Assembly: GCF_020166345.1 (NCBI RefSeq)
Contig: NZ_JAIUJS010000004.1
Coordinates: forward strand, 248,001 to 312,000
Source of the DNA: Winogradskyella vincentii
GTDB taxonomy: Bacteria > Bacteroidota > Bacteroidia > Flavobacteriales > Flavobacteriaceae
Length of the DNA: 64,000 nt
Direction: 5' to 3'
This document shows positions 35,660 through 44,358 of the stretch, one piece after another; position 1 is the stretch's first letter; each line of letters begins with the position of its first letter. The translations under genes were made by a program, and so were the position numbers. A model generated the notes under the pieces. That model was not told the origin of the DNA. It did not search any database and worked only from the letters and a program-made list of their open reading frames with translations.

Positions 35660-36073
35660 TTAAGAATTTGAAGCCAAATAGCTTTGCAATATTAGTGTTG
35701 CGCTAATTTCGTCAACGAGTGCTTTATTCTGTCTTTGCTTTTTCTTTAAACCACTATCTATCATGGTTTGAAAGGCCATTTTTGATGTAAATCTTTCATC
35801 GATCCTTTCTACTGGTATTTTGGGAATAGCTTTATTCAGTTTATTTAAAAAGGATTGTATATGAATCTCGCTTTCAGAAGCTGTATTATTCATTTGTTTT
35901 GGTAAACCAACCACAAACTTTTCTACTTTTTCTTCATTAACGTAATCAACTAGAAAGGAAATAAGAGATTTTGTGTCTACAGTTGTTAGTCCAGATGCAA
36001 TTATTTGTAGCTCGTCTGTAATAGCAATACCAGTTCTTTTTGTCCCATAATCAATGGCTAATATTCTTCCCAT
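35660..36073 (-). CDS. ruvX: RuvX/YqgF-type Holliday junction resolvase-like nuclease
   Basis: A 137-residue RNase-H-fold protein. Acidic residues are in ILAIDYGTKRTGIA (first catalytic Asp), VVGLPKQMN, RIDERFTS (Glu) and ALVDEISA. YqgF/RuvX is needed for rRNA processing and has been linked to junction resolution. The start is set at the ATG at 36073 because an earlier TTG at 36082 lies within the TACATTTG promoter element. Confidence 0.92.
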   Translation of the reverse strand: MGRILAIDYGTKRTGIAITDELQIIASGLTTVDTKSLISFLVDYVNEEKVEKFVVGLPKQMNNTASESEIHIQSFLNKLNKAIPKIPVERIDERFTSKMAFQTMIDSGLKKKQRQNKALVDEISATLILQSYLASNS

Positions 36074-36079
36074 ATTTTG

Positions 36080-36087
36080 CAAATGTA
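36080..36087 (-). promoter_or_regulatory. -7 element of ruvX
   Basis: Minus-strand TACATTTG matches TAnnTTTG exactly and ends seven bases before the ruvX ATG at 36073, so the leader is a few bases at most. It decides between the two possible start codons. Confidence 0.55.
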
Positions 36088-36103
36088 CAACCTTATTGAA
36101 TAA

Positions 36104-36133
36104 AAAAACGCTCCTTGTTACAGAAGCGTTTTT
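36104..36133. terminator. Hairpin with T runs, first of two tandem hairpin units
   Basis: aaaaacgct and agcgttttt pair across a 12-base loop. It is followed by T runs in both directions and so could end transcripts from either side. It sits upstream of ruvX in a divergent gap, where no protein gene needs terminating. Confidence 0.6.
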
Positions 36134-36261
36134 AATTTAGCTATCAATTAAGTTATGATTTTATTTCCCTCATTTAAATAAATCATGTCGTTAATTATTA
36201 ATTAGACACTAAATTTTTAAGCAGGTCACGTTTATATAATATTTTTTCTTTCTTCTTAAAA

Positions 36262-36295
36262 GAAAACTCCTCAATTAAAGGGGAGAGGAGTTTTC
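36262..36295. terminator. Hairpin of the second tandem unit
   Basis: Perfect eleven-base stem, gaaaactcctc / gaggagttttc, with a 12-base loop. On the minus strand it is followed by a T-rich stretch, compatible with termination. Confidence 0.5.
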
Positions 36296-36433
36296 ATAAT
36301 TAGCTATTAATTAAATTCTCAGATACACTCACTATGTAGTTAATTATCCTCGATTCAATTATTAATAAGACACCACTTTTTAATATAGGTCACAATTTTT
36401 TAATTTTTTTTTCCTGATGCCTATTTGTAGGGT

Positions 36434-36441
36434 TATCTTTG
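36434..36441 (+). promoter_or_regulatory. Putative -7 element of dapD
   Basis: TATCTTTG, an exact TAnnTTTG match, ends 23 bases before the dapD ATG. No clear -33 TTTG lies at the expected distance. Confidence 0.5.
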
Positions 36442-36464
36442 GCACTACAAATTTTGATTATTAA

Positions 36465-37280
36465 ATGAAAGAATTACAGAAAACCATAGAAAGTGCTTGG
36501 AATGATCGTTCATTATTATCTGAGCAACAAACAATAGACGCCATAAGAAATGTTATTGACCTAATTGATGAAGGTAAGCTACGTGTAGCTGAACCAATTG
36601 AAGGTGGATGGCAAGTTAACGAATGGGTAAAAAAAGCAGTTGTTCTTTATTTCCCTATTCAAAAAATGGAATCGTTTGAAGTAGGCATTTTTGAATATCA
36701 CGATAAAATACCATTAAAAAGAAATTACAAAGAAAAAGGTATCAGAGTTGTTCCTCATGCTGTTGCCAGACATGGTGCTTTTATTTCTAAAGGTGTCATT
36801 ATGATGCCAAGTTATGTTAATATTGGTGCATATGTAGATGAGGGCACAATGGTAGACACTTGGGCTACAGTTGGTAGCTGTGCTCAGATTGGTAAAAATG
36901 TTCATCTTTCAGGTGGTGTAGGTATCGGAGGCGTTTTAGAGCCTTTACAGGCTGCACCAGTTATAATAGAAGATGGAGCTTTTATTGGTTCTAGATGTAT
37001 CGTCGTTGAGGGAGTTAGAGTAGAAAAAGAAGCGGTATTAGGAGCCAATGTAGTACTAACAATGAGTACTAAAATTATTGATGTAACTGGCAATGAACCC
37101 GTTGAAATGAAAGGTGTAGTACCAGCAAGATCGGTTGTGATACCAGGTAGCTATACTAAAAAATTCAATGCTGGAGAGTTTCAGGTTCCTTGTGCATTAA
37201 TAATTGGCAAGCGTAAAGAAAGTACAGATAAGAAGACCTCACTAAACGATGCACTTAGGGAATATGACGTGGCTGTTTAA
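36465..37280 (+). CDS. dapD: Tetrahydrodipicolinate N-succinyltransferase
   Basis: A 271-residue enzyme of lysine and meso-diaminopimelate synthesis: it transfers succinyl from succinyl-CoA to tetrahydrodipicolinate. The C-terminal half is a left-handed beta helix built from hexapeptide repeats (MPSYVNIGAYVDEGTMVDTW, GGVGIGGVLEP). It supplies the peptidoglycan cross-linking residue. It stands at the start of a rightward run leading into the glycan cassette. Confidence 0.97.
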   Translation: MKELQKTIESAWNDRSLLSEQQTIDAIRNVIDLIDEGKLRVAEPIEGGWQVNEWVKKAVVLYFPIQKMESFEVGIFEYHDKIPLKRNYKEKGIRVVPHAVARHGAFISKGVIMMPSYVNIGAYVDEGTMVDTWATVGSCAQIGKNVHLSGGVGIGGVLEPLQAAPVIIEDGAFIGSRCIVVEGVRVEKEAVLGANVVLTMSTKIIDVTGNEPVEMKGVVPARSVVIPGSYTKKFNAGEFQVPCALIIGKRKESTDKKTSLNDALREYDVAV

Positions 37281-37323
37281 ATCTAAATAATTATATACTT
37301 TATTAAAATAAACTCTAAAATCA

Positions 37324-38250
37324 ATGCCAAATAACATTCGTCGTTTTTTATTAAGACATTTGAGAAAAATGAGGTTTTTACCATCAAAACTCTACGTAAA
37401 AATTCATTACGAGTATTTTTCTGGTGATCAACTAGATCTCGCTAACCCTCAAGATTTTAACGCGAAAATCGAATGGTACAAAGTGTATTTTAGACCAAAA
37501 ATCTTAACCACTCTTGCAGACAAGTATGAAGTTAGGTCTTTTGTGGAAGAAAAAATTGGTGCAAAATACCTTAATGAACTTTATGCAGTCTATGATAGTC
37601 CAGAAAAAATTGATTTTGACAAATTACCTAATAGTTTTATTATCAAAGCTAATCATACCAATGGTCATAACATTATTGTAAAAAACAAGAAAGATCTAGA
37701 TAAGAAAAAGGTAATTAAAAAGTTTAAAAAATGGTTGGGTAAAAATCAATACTATCGAAGAGGTCAAGAATGGGCCTATAAAGATATTAAACCAAAGATA
37801 GTTATTGAAAAATTCTTAAAGGAAGATGACACGGATACCTTGGCAGACTATAAGTTTTATTGTTTTAATGGAGAACCAAAATTTATAGATGTCCATTTAG
37901 ACAGAGAAGAAGATCATAAATCAGGGTGTTATGATTTAGAGTTTAATCTGCTCCCTTTTGTGAAAAGTAAAAAGTTTAATAGTAGTCCTTCAGATTTACA
38001 AAAACCTATTAATTTTGAAGAAATGGTTAAGGTAGCTAAACTGTTAGCTAAAAAACTACCATTTGTTAGAGTTGATCTTTATTCTGTAAATGGGAAAACA
38101 ATATTCGGAGAATTAACATTTTACCCTGGAGATGCCAGAAACAAATTTTATCCAGAAGAATACAATAAAGTAATAGGTGATTATTTTAAGTTACCAAAAC
38201 TCAATCGTGAAAAATCAGTTATAAACAGCTTAGAAAAAATTGAATATTAA
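37324..38250 (+). CDS. TupA-like ATP-grasp protein (copy 1)
   Basis: A 308-residue soluble protein of the TupA-like ATP-grasp family, whose founder links amino acids in a teichuronopeptide. Family segments: PQDFNAKIEWYKVY, LADKYEVRSFVEEKIG, FIIKANHTNGHNII (nucleotide site), EKFLKEDD, ADYKFYCFNGEPKFI and GELTFYPGDA. ATP-grasp enzymes couple a carboxylate to an amine or other nucleophile via an acyl phosphate. Here they occur in LPS/capsule loci, so attaching an amino acid or similar group to a surface glycan is likely; the substrate is unknown. A close paralogue follows. Confidence 0.85.
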   Translation: MPNNIRRFLLRHLRKMRFLPSKLYVKIHYEYFSGDQLDLANPQDFNAKIEWYKVYFRPKILTTLADKYEVRSFVEEKIGAKYLNELYAVYDSPEKIDFDKLPNSFIIKANHTNGHNIIVKNKKDLDKKKVIKKFKKWLGKNQYYRRGQEWAYKDIKPKIVIEKFLKEDDTDTLADYKFYCFNGEPKFIDVHLDREEDHKSGCYDLEFNLLPFVKSKKFNSSPSDLQKPINFEEMVKVAKLLAKKLPFVRVDLYSVNGKTIFGELTFYPGDARNKFYPEEYNKVIGDYFKLPKLNREKSVINSLEKIEY

Positions 38251-38381
38251 CCAGAATTAAATGGTATAACAAACGGATTTAAATTTAGTGTAACAACTAC
38301 AGTACCTTGCTTTGCAAATCAAAACTTGGAAAAACTTTGGAAAGAAGACTAAACCTATAGTTTATAAATTAATAATGTAAC

Positions 38382-39296
38382 ATGCCAATTAAATTACATC
38401 GGTTCTTCTTAAAACAGCTACGTAAAATGCGTTGGTTACCACCAAAAATCTACACAAAGATTTCGTATCAATACTACACAGGTAAAAAATTAAACTTAAG
38501 TAATCCTGAAGAGTTTAATGAGAAAATTCAGTGGTTAAAAGTTTATTATCATCCAAAAATTCTCACTCAATTAGTAGATAAATATGCCGTTAGAGAATAT
38601 GTTAAAGAGAAGATAGGTGAACAATATCTCAACAAAATCTATGGTGTTTATAACAAACCTAATGATGTTCCATTCGATGAATTACCTAATAAATTTGTAA
38701 TTAAAGCAACTCATACAAGTAGTCATAATTTGATAGTGGCTGATAAAAATAACCTTAACAAATCTAAAGCTCTTAAATCATTTAAAAAATGGTTAGGCAA
38801 AAATCAATATTATAGAATTGGGCAAGAATGGGCTTATAAAAATGTGCCACCGAGATTAATTGTCGAAAAATTTTTAAAGGACAAAGAAGAAAGGTCGCTC
38901 ATAGATTATAAATTTTATTGCTTTAAAGGAACAGCAAAGTTTTTAGAAGTACACTTGGATAGAGCAGATAATCATAAAAGAGCTTTTTATGATTTTGAAC
39001 TCAACCTTTTACCATTTCGCTATGTTTCATTAGAAAAAAGTATTTCCAAAAAAGTAGAAAAACCAAGTAACATGGATGAAATGATAAAACTATCCGAAAT
39101 TTTAGCTGGTGATTTTCCTTTTGTTCGTGTTGACTTTTACTCTATTGAGGGTAAAACTATTTTTGGAGAGATGACCTTTTATCCGTCAGATGGAAGAAAA
39201 GATTATATACCAGAAGAGTACAATAAAATTATCGGAGATTACATTGAATTACCTATATTGAAAATAGGGCAAAAAGAAATAACAGAAATTAATTAG
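38382..39296 (+). CDS. TupA-like ATP-grasp protein (copy 2)
   Basis: A 304-residue paralogue of the preceding protein, similar along its whole length: PEEFNEKIQWLKVYY, VDKYAVREYVKEKIG, FVIKATHTSSHNLI, KNQYYRIGQEWAYK, EKFLKDKEE and GEMTFYPSDG. The nucleotide-binding loop differs (ATHTSSHN against ANHTNGHN), so the donor or acceptor may differ. A gap of 131 bases separates the copies, with no ORF I would call. The duplication is old enough to have lost DNA-level identity. Confidence 0.85.
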   Translation: MPIKLHRFFLKQLRKMRWLPPKIYTKISYQYYTGKKLNLSNPEEFNEKIQWLKVYYHPKILTQLVDKYAVREYVKEKIGEQYLNKIYGVYNKPNDVPFDELPNKFVIKATHTSSHNLIVADKNNLNKSKALKSFKKWLGKNQYYRIGQEWAYKNVPPRLIVEKFLKDKEERSLIDYKFYCFKGTAKFLEVHLDRADNHKRAFYDFELNLLPFRYVSLEKSISKKVEKPSNMDEMIKLSEILAGDFPFVRVDFYSIEGKTIFGEMTFYPSDGRKDYIPEEYNKIIGDYIELPILKIGQKEITEIN

Positions 39297-39322
39297 CTAG
39301 AGTTTCTAAAGTATATTAAAAA

Positions 39323-40267
39323 ATGGGGAAACATGAACAACAAAAACATCCTATTGACGCTGTTATCCTCTGGGTAGATGGTAATGATGAAAAACATCGT
39401 TCTAAGATGTTGCTTTATTTAGAAGAAAAATCTAAGGTGAATTCTAAACGTTTTAGAACACGCTATGATCAGGTCAATGAGATAAAATTTACCATTGATT
39501 CTATTTTAAAGTTCGCCAAATTTATAAGAAATATTTATGTTATTACAGACGATCAAACACCTTCTTTCTTAAAAGAAAACGAAAGAAAAAATAAATATGG
39601 TAATGTTAAGATTGTTGATCACAAAACCGTTTTTAAAGATTATGAAGCCTATTTACCAACATTTAATAACAGACCTATTGAGACCTGCATGCACCGTATC
39701 CCAGAATTAGCTGAGCATTTTATCTATTTTAATGATGATTTCTTTTTAATTAATGAAATAAAACCAGAAGATTTCTTTAAAAATGGTATGCCAATTCTTA
39801 GAGGAAAATGGTTGAAGTTCTCTGAAGATAAATTCAAAAATAAATTTAAGAAAGCAAAAACTGGACATAAGCATGCACAACAATTAGGTGCTAAAATATT
39901 AGGATTTAAAAAATATTATAATTTTAGACATACACCCCATCCTCTTAGAAAGTCAACCTTTGAAAATTACTTTAAAAAACATCCAGAAGTATTTATTGAA
40001 AACATCAAATATAAATTCAGAAACCCAAAACAATTTACTCCTCAAGGATTTGCCAATCATTTAGAAATAAAACAAAAGACCTGTGTATTAAAAAAAGATC
40101 TTCAATTACTTTATTTTAGATCTTATAAAAAACCTTTGTATTGGTATAAATTTAAATTGAATATTAAAGGGAAAAAGAAATTGTTCCTGGGATTGCAAAG
40201 TTTAGACAGAGCACCAAACCTAATTTTAGACTATTTATTAGGTTGGTTGGAGAAGCGAACTTCTTAA
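39323..40267 (+). CDS. Stealth-family sugar-phosphate transferase
   Basis: A 314-residue protein. The conserved regions of the Stealth family are visible: CR1 IDAVILWVDGND, CR2 RFRTRYDQVNEIKFTIDSI followed by FIRNIYVITDDQTP, and the catalytic AEHFIYFNDDFFL, plus HTPHPLRKSTFENYF. These enzymes, related to human GlcNAc-1-phosphotransferase, transfer hexose-1-phosphate from a nucleotide sugar, producing phosphodiester-linked capsules. The gene runs with the two TupA-like genes; its stop overlaps that of the convergent YrbL-like gene. Confidence 0.88.
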   Translation: MGKHEQQKHPIDAVILWVDGNDEKHRSKMLLYLEEKSKVNSKRFRTRYDQVNEIKFTIDSILKFAKFIRNIYVITDDQTPSFLKENERKNKYGNVKIVDHKTVFKDYEAYLPTFNNRPIETCMHRIPELAEHFIYFNDDFFLINEIKPEDFFKNGMPILRGKWLKFSEDKFKNKFKKAKTGHKHAQQLGAKILGFKKYYNFRHTPHPLRKSTFENYFKKHPEVFIENIKYKFRNPKQFTPQGFANHLEIKQKTCVLKKDLQLLYFRSYKKPLYWYKFKLNIKGKKKLFLGLQSLDRAPNLILDYLLGWLEKRTS

Positions 40268-40860
40268 CCTATTTTTTTTAAAAACTTTCGTTGATCTTCC
40301 AAACTATCAAAATGCCATTTCGTAAAAGTGCGATCCACTTTTTTCTTTGAGAAATAATGAAACCTGTCTGCAAACGGAAAAAAGTCTCTATGACCTATAC
40401 CATCAATGATAATTAGCTCTACAGAATCATCTTTATTTAGCTTACAACAGATGTTTCTGGCACGTAAATCTCGTGTAAAGACTTTATATTTGATCATATG
40501 TTGTCTTAAATCGTCTAAAGCAGACTTTAGCCTTTCATCAGCTATTTCGTTACTTTTAAGAAGGTAGTACTCTAAAGTTTTAGAAATGTCTCCTGTGGTT
40601 TCATCTCGTACCAAATCAAAGACCTGCCCTAAGCCTAAATTAGTATCAACCTCACCATGAAAATCAGAATAAAACGGATATTGATACTTCGAGGTATTAC
40701 GCCTAGAAAGTTTTTTAAAATACAGCAGTTCTTTATTAGTGTACTCTCGAGTGGTTTCTGGTCTTGGAATTTTTATACACAAGTTTAAATTCTCAGGATG
40801 CTCATAACAAAATCTTATTTCACCTTCACCTATATAATGTTTTTTCTCCAGCTGTAGCAT
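40264..40860 (-). CDS. YrbL-like protein (kinase-fold)
   Basis: A 198-residue protein beginning LQLEKKHYIGEGEIRFCYEHPEN, as in YrbL (PhoP network protein) of enterobacteria. The kinase-like catalytic loop is RDLRARN and the metal-binding part is IIDGIGH. YrbL proteins are distant relatives of the protein-kinase/Kdo-kinase superfamily, and their substrate is unknown. Its position between Stealth and nucleotidyltransferase genes suggests phosphorylation of an LPS component. Its stop codon shares bases with that of the Stealth gene. Confidence 0.8.
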   Translation of the reverse strand: MLQLEKKHYIGEGEIRFCYEHPENLNLCIKIPRPETTREYTNKELLYFKKLSRRNTSKYQYPFYSDFHGEVDTNLGLGQVFDLVRDETTGDISKTLEYYLLKSNEIADERLKSALDDLRQHMIKYKVFTRDLRARNICCKLNKDDSVELIIIDGIGHRDFFPFADRFHYFSKKKVDRTFTKWHFDSLEDQRKFLKKIG

Positions 40861-40926
40861 AAAACAAAATTACTAGTAAAAATTAATCAGGCAAAGCTTT
40901 AGCTTCTTATTGCAAAATAAAGCTAT

Positions 40927-40956
40927 TTTGTTACTTCATTATTAGCTTTATCTTTG
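40927..40956 (+). promoter_or_regulatory. Promoter of the nucleotidyltransferase gene
   Basis: TTTG (40927-40930), an 18-base spacer, and TATCTTTG (40949-40956): both elements match the Bacteroidota consensus exactly. It lies 23 bases before the ATG. Confidence 0.75.
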
Positions 40957-40979
40957 AGGGCACTTAAAACTTTCTTTAA

Positions 40980-41660
40980 ATGAAAATAATAATACTTGCT
41001 GCTGGTATAGGGTCTAGACTAGGAAATCCTTTTCCTAAACCATTGACACCATTAAAGAATGGTAAGAGTATTATGAGAATGCAAACCGATAATATTGCTT
41101 CGCGTTATGACATAGACGATATTAACGTCGTGGTAGGTTTTAAGAAGGACTTAATCATGGAACGCTTCCCAGAATTGACCTTTGTATACAACCCTTTTTT
41201 TGATAGGACTAATACTTCTAAAAGTTTGCTACAGGCTCTAAAAAAGCACAAAGACAAATCTGTGCTATGGTTTAATGGCGATGTGGTTTTTGATGTTGAC
41301 CTACTAGATATTTTAAATCCTTATATTGAGGCTAATGAATCTTTTGTAGCTGTCAATACAAGTAAGGTTGCTGAAGAAGAAGTAAAATATACGCTAAAAG
41401 ATGGTTATATTAATGAGCTATCCAAAACCGTAAAAAATGGTTTAGGTGAGGCAGTTGGTATTAATTTTATCTCTTCAAATGATATAAAAACGTTTATAGT
41501 GCGTTTAGAAGAGTGCGATGATAATGACTACTTTGAACGTGGCTTAGAAATCGCAATTGAAAAAGATAACCTTAAAGTACGAGCTGTAGATATTTCTCAA
41601 TACAATTGTATGGAAATAGACTTTGTTGAAGATCTTAATGAGGTAAACAAGACTTTATAA
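40980..41660 (+). CDS. Sugar-phosphate/choline-type nucleotidyltransferase
   Basis: A 226-residue NTP-transferase-fold protein starting with the nucleotide-binding LAAGIGSRLGNPFPKPL; NTSKSLLQAL and GDVVFDVDLL supply the metal-binding Asp. It probably makes an activated NDP- or CDP-compound. Its closest type by eye is the LicC-like CTP:phosphocholine or GDP/CDP-polyol transferases. The next gene, a CDP-glycerol phosphotransferase-like enzyme, overlaps by one base, so this protein may supply its CDP-activated donor. Confidence 0.85.
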   Translation: MKIIILAAGIGSRLGNPFPKPLTPLKNGKSIMRMQTDNIASRYDIDDINVVVGFKKDLIMERFPELTFVYNPFFDRTNTSKSLLQALKKHKDKSVLWFNGDVVFDVDLLDILNPYIEANESFVAVNTSKVAEEEVKYTLKDGYINELSKTVKNGLGEAVGINFISSNDIKTFIVRLEECDDNDYFERGLEIAIEKDNLKVRAVDISQYNCMEIDFVEDLNEVNKTL

Positions 41661-42703
41661 TGAAGATTGTACTCTTCTGCTTAAATAATTATGCATTTGC
41701 CATCTTAAACCCAATAAAGGAGGTTTTGGAAGAAAAGAATCATGATTTTATTTGGTATGTCGCTCCAAAAATCAGAAAGAGTTTTCCTTATAATTCAGAT
41801 GCAAATACGTCTTCAATTAAAGAAATTAGAACATATGAAAGCGATGTTATTTTTGCACCTGGCAATGAAGTACCTTATTTTCTTAGAGGTTTAAAAACTC
41901 AAATATTCCATGGATTAGCTGGCGAAAAAAAAGGACATTTTAGAATTCGACAATATTTTGACTTATACTTAACTCAAGGACCATATTTTACCAATAGATT
42001 CAATAAATTAAAAGAGGAGCATAAAGATTTCGATGTTATTGAAACAGGTTGGCCAAAGCTAGATGTCTATTATAAAAACAATGAAGCCATAATGACAGAA
42101 AAGAAGAGTCTCCTTCAAAAGAATAATGCAAAAACTATAATTCTCTACGCTCCGACATTTTCTCCTAAGTTAACCTCTGCTCCACATTTATTAGATGAAA
42201 TTAAAAGCCTTTCTGAGTATAAAGATTACCTGATCTTTTTAAAATTTCATCCGCTTATGGATAAAGAATGGGTGGAAAAGTATAAACAACTTGCTGAAAA
42301 CACTGATAATATCAGTTACCAAAATGAAAATGACATTACAAAATTCCTGATTATATCAGACATAATTATAAGTGATACCTCATCTGTAGTATACGAATTT
42401 TTACTGTTAGATAAGCCCGCTATTACATTTAATAGTATATCAAATAATATTGTATGGAAGGATTTAACAACCTATGATAACTTAAAGGAAGAGGTTTCGG
42501 ATACATTAAATAAAGACCGTTATGATCAGTTACGAAAAAGCATAATTAAAGACTATCACCCATACAACGATGGTAAATCTGCTTTGCGAATGGTCGAAGC
42601 TGTTGAAAGCTATTTAAAAACACACAATGTTCCAAAAAGGCGCAGTATTTCAACTTTCAGAAAGTTAAAAACTCATATCAAAGTTATAAAAAATTACAGC
42701 TAA
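41660..42703 (+). CDS. CDP-glycerol glycerophosphotransferase-like (TagB/TagF family) protein
   Basis: A 347-residue glycosyltransferase-B-fold protein. Family landmarks: QIFHGLAGEKKG, TQGPYFTNRFN, ETGWPKLDV, LYAPTFSPK, FLKFHPLMD and ISDTSSVVYEFLLLDKPAI. TagB/TagF enzymes transfer glycerol- or ribitol-phosphate from a CDP donor to build teichoic-acid-like polymers; in Gram-negative bacteria relatives add phosphopolyol or phosphosugar to LPS or capsule. It overlaps the nucleotidyltransferase by one base. Confidence 0.85.
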   Translation: MKIVLFCLNNYAFAILNPIKEVLEEKNHDFIWYVAPKIRKSFPYNSDANTSSIKEIRTYESDVIFAPGNEVPYFLRGLKTQIFHGLAGEKKGHFRIRQYFDLYLTQGPYFTNRFNKLKEEHKDFDVIETGWPKLDVYYKNNEAIMTEKKSLLQKNNAKTIILYAPTFSPKLTSAPHLLDEIKSLSEYKDYLIFLKFHPLMDKEWVEKYKQLAENTDNISYQNENDITKFLIISDIIISDTSSVVYEFLLLDKPAITFNSISNNIVWKDLTTYDNLKEEVSDTLNKDRYDQLRKSIIKDYHPYNDGKSALRMVEAVESYLKTHNVPKRRSISTFRKLKTHIKVIKNYS

Positions 42704-42727
42704 TCAGTTCCTTTAGATAAGATAAAA

Positions 42728-43555
42728 CTAGAAATTACTCTCAATACCAAATTCTGTCCATTTTGCATTTTCTCTTTTAGTAGTATGCCTTATTCTTTGG
42801 TTTAAGGTTTCATTATCTTCATTTTTATAAGGCCTTTCATGATAAAGGTGAACACAAATTGTACGATATCTAACTTGTAGAAATTTTACTCCATTATTCA
42901 TCATGCGTTCTCCAACTTCCCTATCTTCACCACCATATTGCATGCGCTCATCAAAACCATTAACCGCAGTAATATCACTTTTCCAACAAGAAACATTCAT
43001 ACCGTCAAATGTAGCCTTTGTTGGTGTTATCCAATTTAAGAGATTAGCTTTAAATTTTGATTTAGTTAATTTATTAAGTTTAAAACTTTTTGGTTGTCCT
43101 TGTTCAAGTAACCAATCTTTATTAAAACATTTTTGATTACTAATGATAGATTTAGACAATCTGCTCGAAATTAATTTAGTGAGCTTAAAATAGCCTCCAG
43201 ATAATGCTGTGTGGGATTTTCTTAATTTTAAATGCGTTTCTACAAAATCTTCACGTGCTACACAATCCCCATCTGTGAAAATTAAATAATCTGAATTTGA
43301 CGCTGTTATTGCCTTATTTAATATTCTAGTCTTTCGGAAACCATTATCCTCTTGCCAGATGTGAATTACTTTGAGATCTGAAATGTTAGAAAAAGCCTCT
43401 ATAACAAGTTTCGTAAGTTCATTAGAACCATCATCAGCAATAATAATTTCAAAACTTTTCAGTGTTTGAATATGATAACTGTGCAAAACTAACTCTAACC
43501 ATTCTGGTTGATTATAAGTGCTAATTATTACTGAAGCTTTAGGCCTAAATTGCAT
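42728..43555 (-). CDS. GT2 glycosyltransferase with galactosyltransferase-like C-terminus
   Basis: A 275-residue enzyme. The ATG at 43555 (product MQFRPKASVIISTYN) is preferred over an upstream TTG start that nearly abuts the divergent gene. The GT-A fold is shown by VIISTYNQPEWL, IIADDGSNE and the donor/metal site IFTDGDCVA. The C-terminal GGEDREVGERM is like the beta-1,4-galactosyltransferase/chondroitin-synthase type. It transfers a hexose to a surface-glycan acceptor. It is divergent from the next GT2 gene, sharing a 41-base gap with a perfect palindrome. Confidence 0.85.
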   Translation of the reverse strand: MQFRPKASVIISTYNQPEWLELVLHSYHIQTLKSFEIIIADDGSNELTKLVIEAFSNISDLKVIHIWQEDNGFRKTRILNKAITASNSDYLIFTDGDCVAREDFVETHLKLRKSHTALSGGYFKLTKLISSRLSKSIISNQKCFNKDWLLEQGQPKSFKLNKLTKSKFKANLLNWITPTKATFDGMNVSCWKSDITAVNGFDERMQYGGEDREVGERMMNNGVKFLQVRYRTICVHLYHERPYKNEDNETLNQRIRHTTKRENAKWTEFGIESNF

Positions 43556-43559
43556 AAGC

Positions 43560-43578
43560 GTAAAAATACTATTTTTAC
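43560..43578. promoter_or_regulatory. Perfect 19-base palindrome between two divergent glycosyltransferase genes
   Basis: gtaaaaata / tatttttac are perfect nine-base arms around one central base. It occupies about half the 41-base gap between the two starts, so it may be an operator or part of overlapping divergent promoters. Confidence 0.35.
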
Positions 43579-43596
43579 AGCATTGAAAATGCAACT

Positions 43597-44358
43597 ATGT
43601 TAAAACTATCTGGAGTTATTATTACATTTAACGAAGAACGAAACATTGAAGAATGCTTGCGCTCTTTAATTAATGTTGTAGATGAGGTAATAGTTGTAGA
43701 CTCTTATTCTACTGACAATACAAAGGACATTTGCAATAAATTCAATGTAACATTTATTGAACAGGAATTTTTGGGCTATATAGAACAAAAAAACTTTGCA
43801 TTACAACAAGCAAATAACGATTATATTGTTTCGTTAGATGGTGATGAATCACTTTCCGAAAAACTTCAGAAATCTATTTTAGAAATAAAAAACAACTGGA
43901 AATTTGATGGTTATTACTGTAACCGCTTTAATAATTTCTGTGGCCAGTGGATTAAATATTCTGATTGGTATCCCAATAAAAAACTTAGGGTATTTGACAG
44001 AAGGAAAGGACAATGGGCTGGCATAAATCCGCATGATAATTTTCAATTAGTTCCTAATACAAAAACCAGTAGACTTAAAGGTGATATTCTACATAACACC
44101 TATCAAAGTTATTCCGAGTTTAATCAGAAAACAGAATACTTTTCTACAATCGCGGCCAAAGCCTATTATGATAAAGGGCAAACTGCATCATTTTGGAAAG
44201 TAATCTGGAATCCCACTTGGGCCTTTTTTAAAGCCTACTTCTTAAGGCTTGGGTTCTTAGATGGGTTTAATGGTTTTGTAATATGCGCTCAAACCGCCAA
44301 TATTACCTTTTTAAAATATTCTAAGCTTAGAGAATTATATCGTAACAACAAAAACTAG
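43597..44358 (+). CDS. GT2 glycosyltransferase (WaaE/KdtX-like LPS core type)
   Basis: A 253-residue GT-A enzyme. SGVIITFNEERNIEECLRSL, VVDSYSTDNT and SLDGDES match the group of LPS-core beta-1,4-glucosyltransferases (WaaE/KdtX); a conserved late part HDNFQLV...ILHNTYQSYSEF is also typical. A hydrophobic stretch near 210-240 may dock it to the inner membrane. It shares stop-codon bases with the convergent Kdo-kinase-like gene. Confidence 0.88.
   Translation: MLKLSGVIITFNEERNIEECLRSLINVVDEVIVVDSYSTDNTKDICNKFNVTFIEQEFLGYIEQKNFALQQANNDYIVSLDGDESLSEKLQKSILEIKNNWKFDGYYCNRFNNFCGQWIKYSDWYPNKKLRVFDRRKGQWAGINPHDNFQLVPNTKTSRLKGDILHNTYQSYSEFNQKTEYFSTIAAKAYYDKGQTASFWKVIWNPTWAFFKAYFLRLGFLDGFNGFVICAQTANITFLKYSKLRELYRNNKN

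Larger units (their letters stand above)
36104..36410. repeat. Two diverged tandem units of about 150-160 bases in the ruvX-dapD gap
   Basis: The 380-base gap between ruvX and dapD (36083-36464) holds two similar units, 36104-36261 and 36262-36410. Each starts with a hairpin, then has TAGCTAT[CT]AATTAA, then GTTAATTAT, then a conserved block of about 28 bases, at 36203-36230 and 36367-36394, with AGACAC and AGGTCAC at the same spacing. The hairpins (36104-36133 and 36262-36295) have unrelated stem sequences but the same position. Conserved structure with changed stem bases suggests RNA function, such as two small RNAs read on the minus strand, each ending in its hairpin. No ORF is visible in the gap. 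Confidence 0.55.

Noticed and set aside
38251-38381. Gap between the two TupA-like genes as a remnant of a third copy
   Set aside because: Short phrases read like coding DNA (for example KTWKN), but no stretch aligns with either neighbouring gene.
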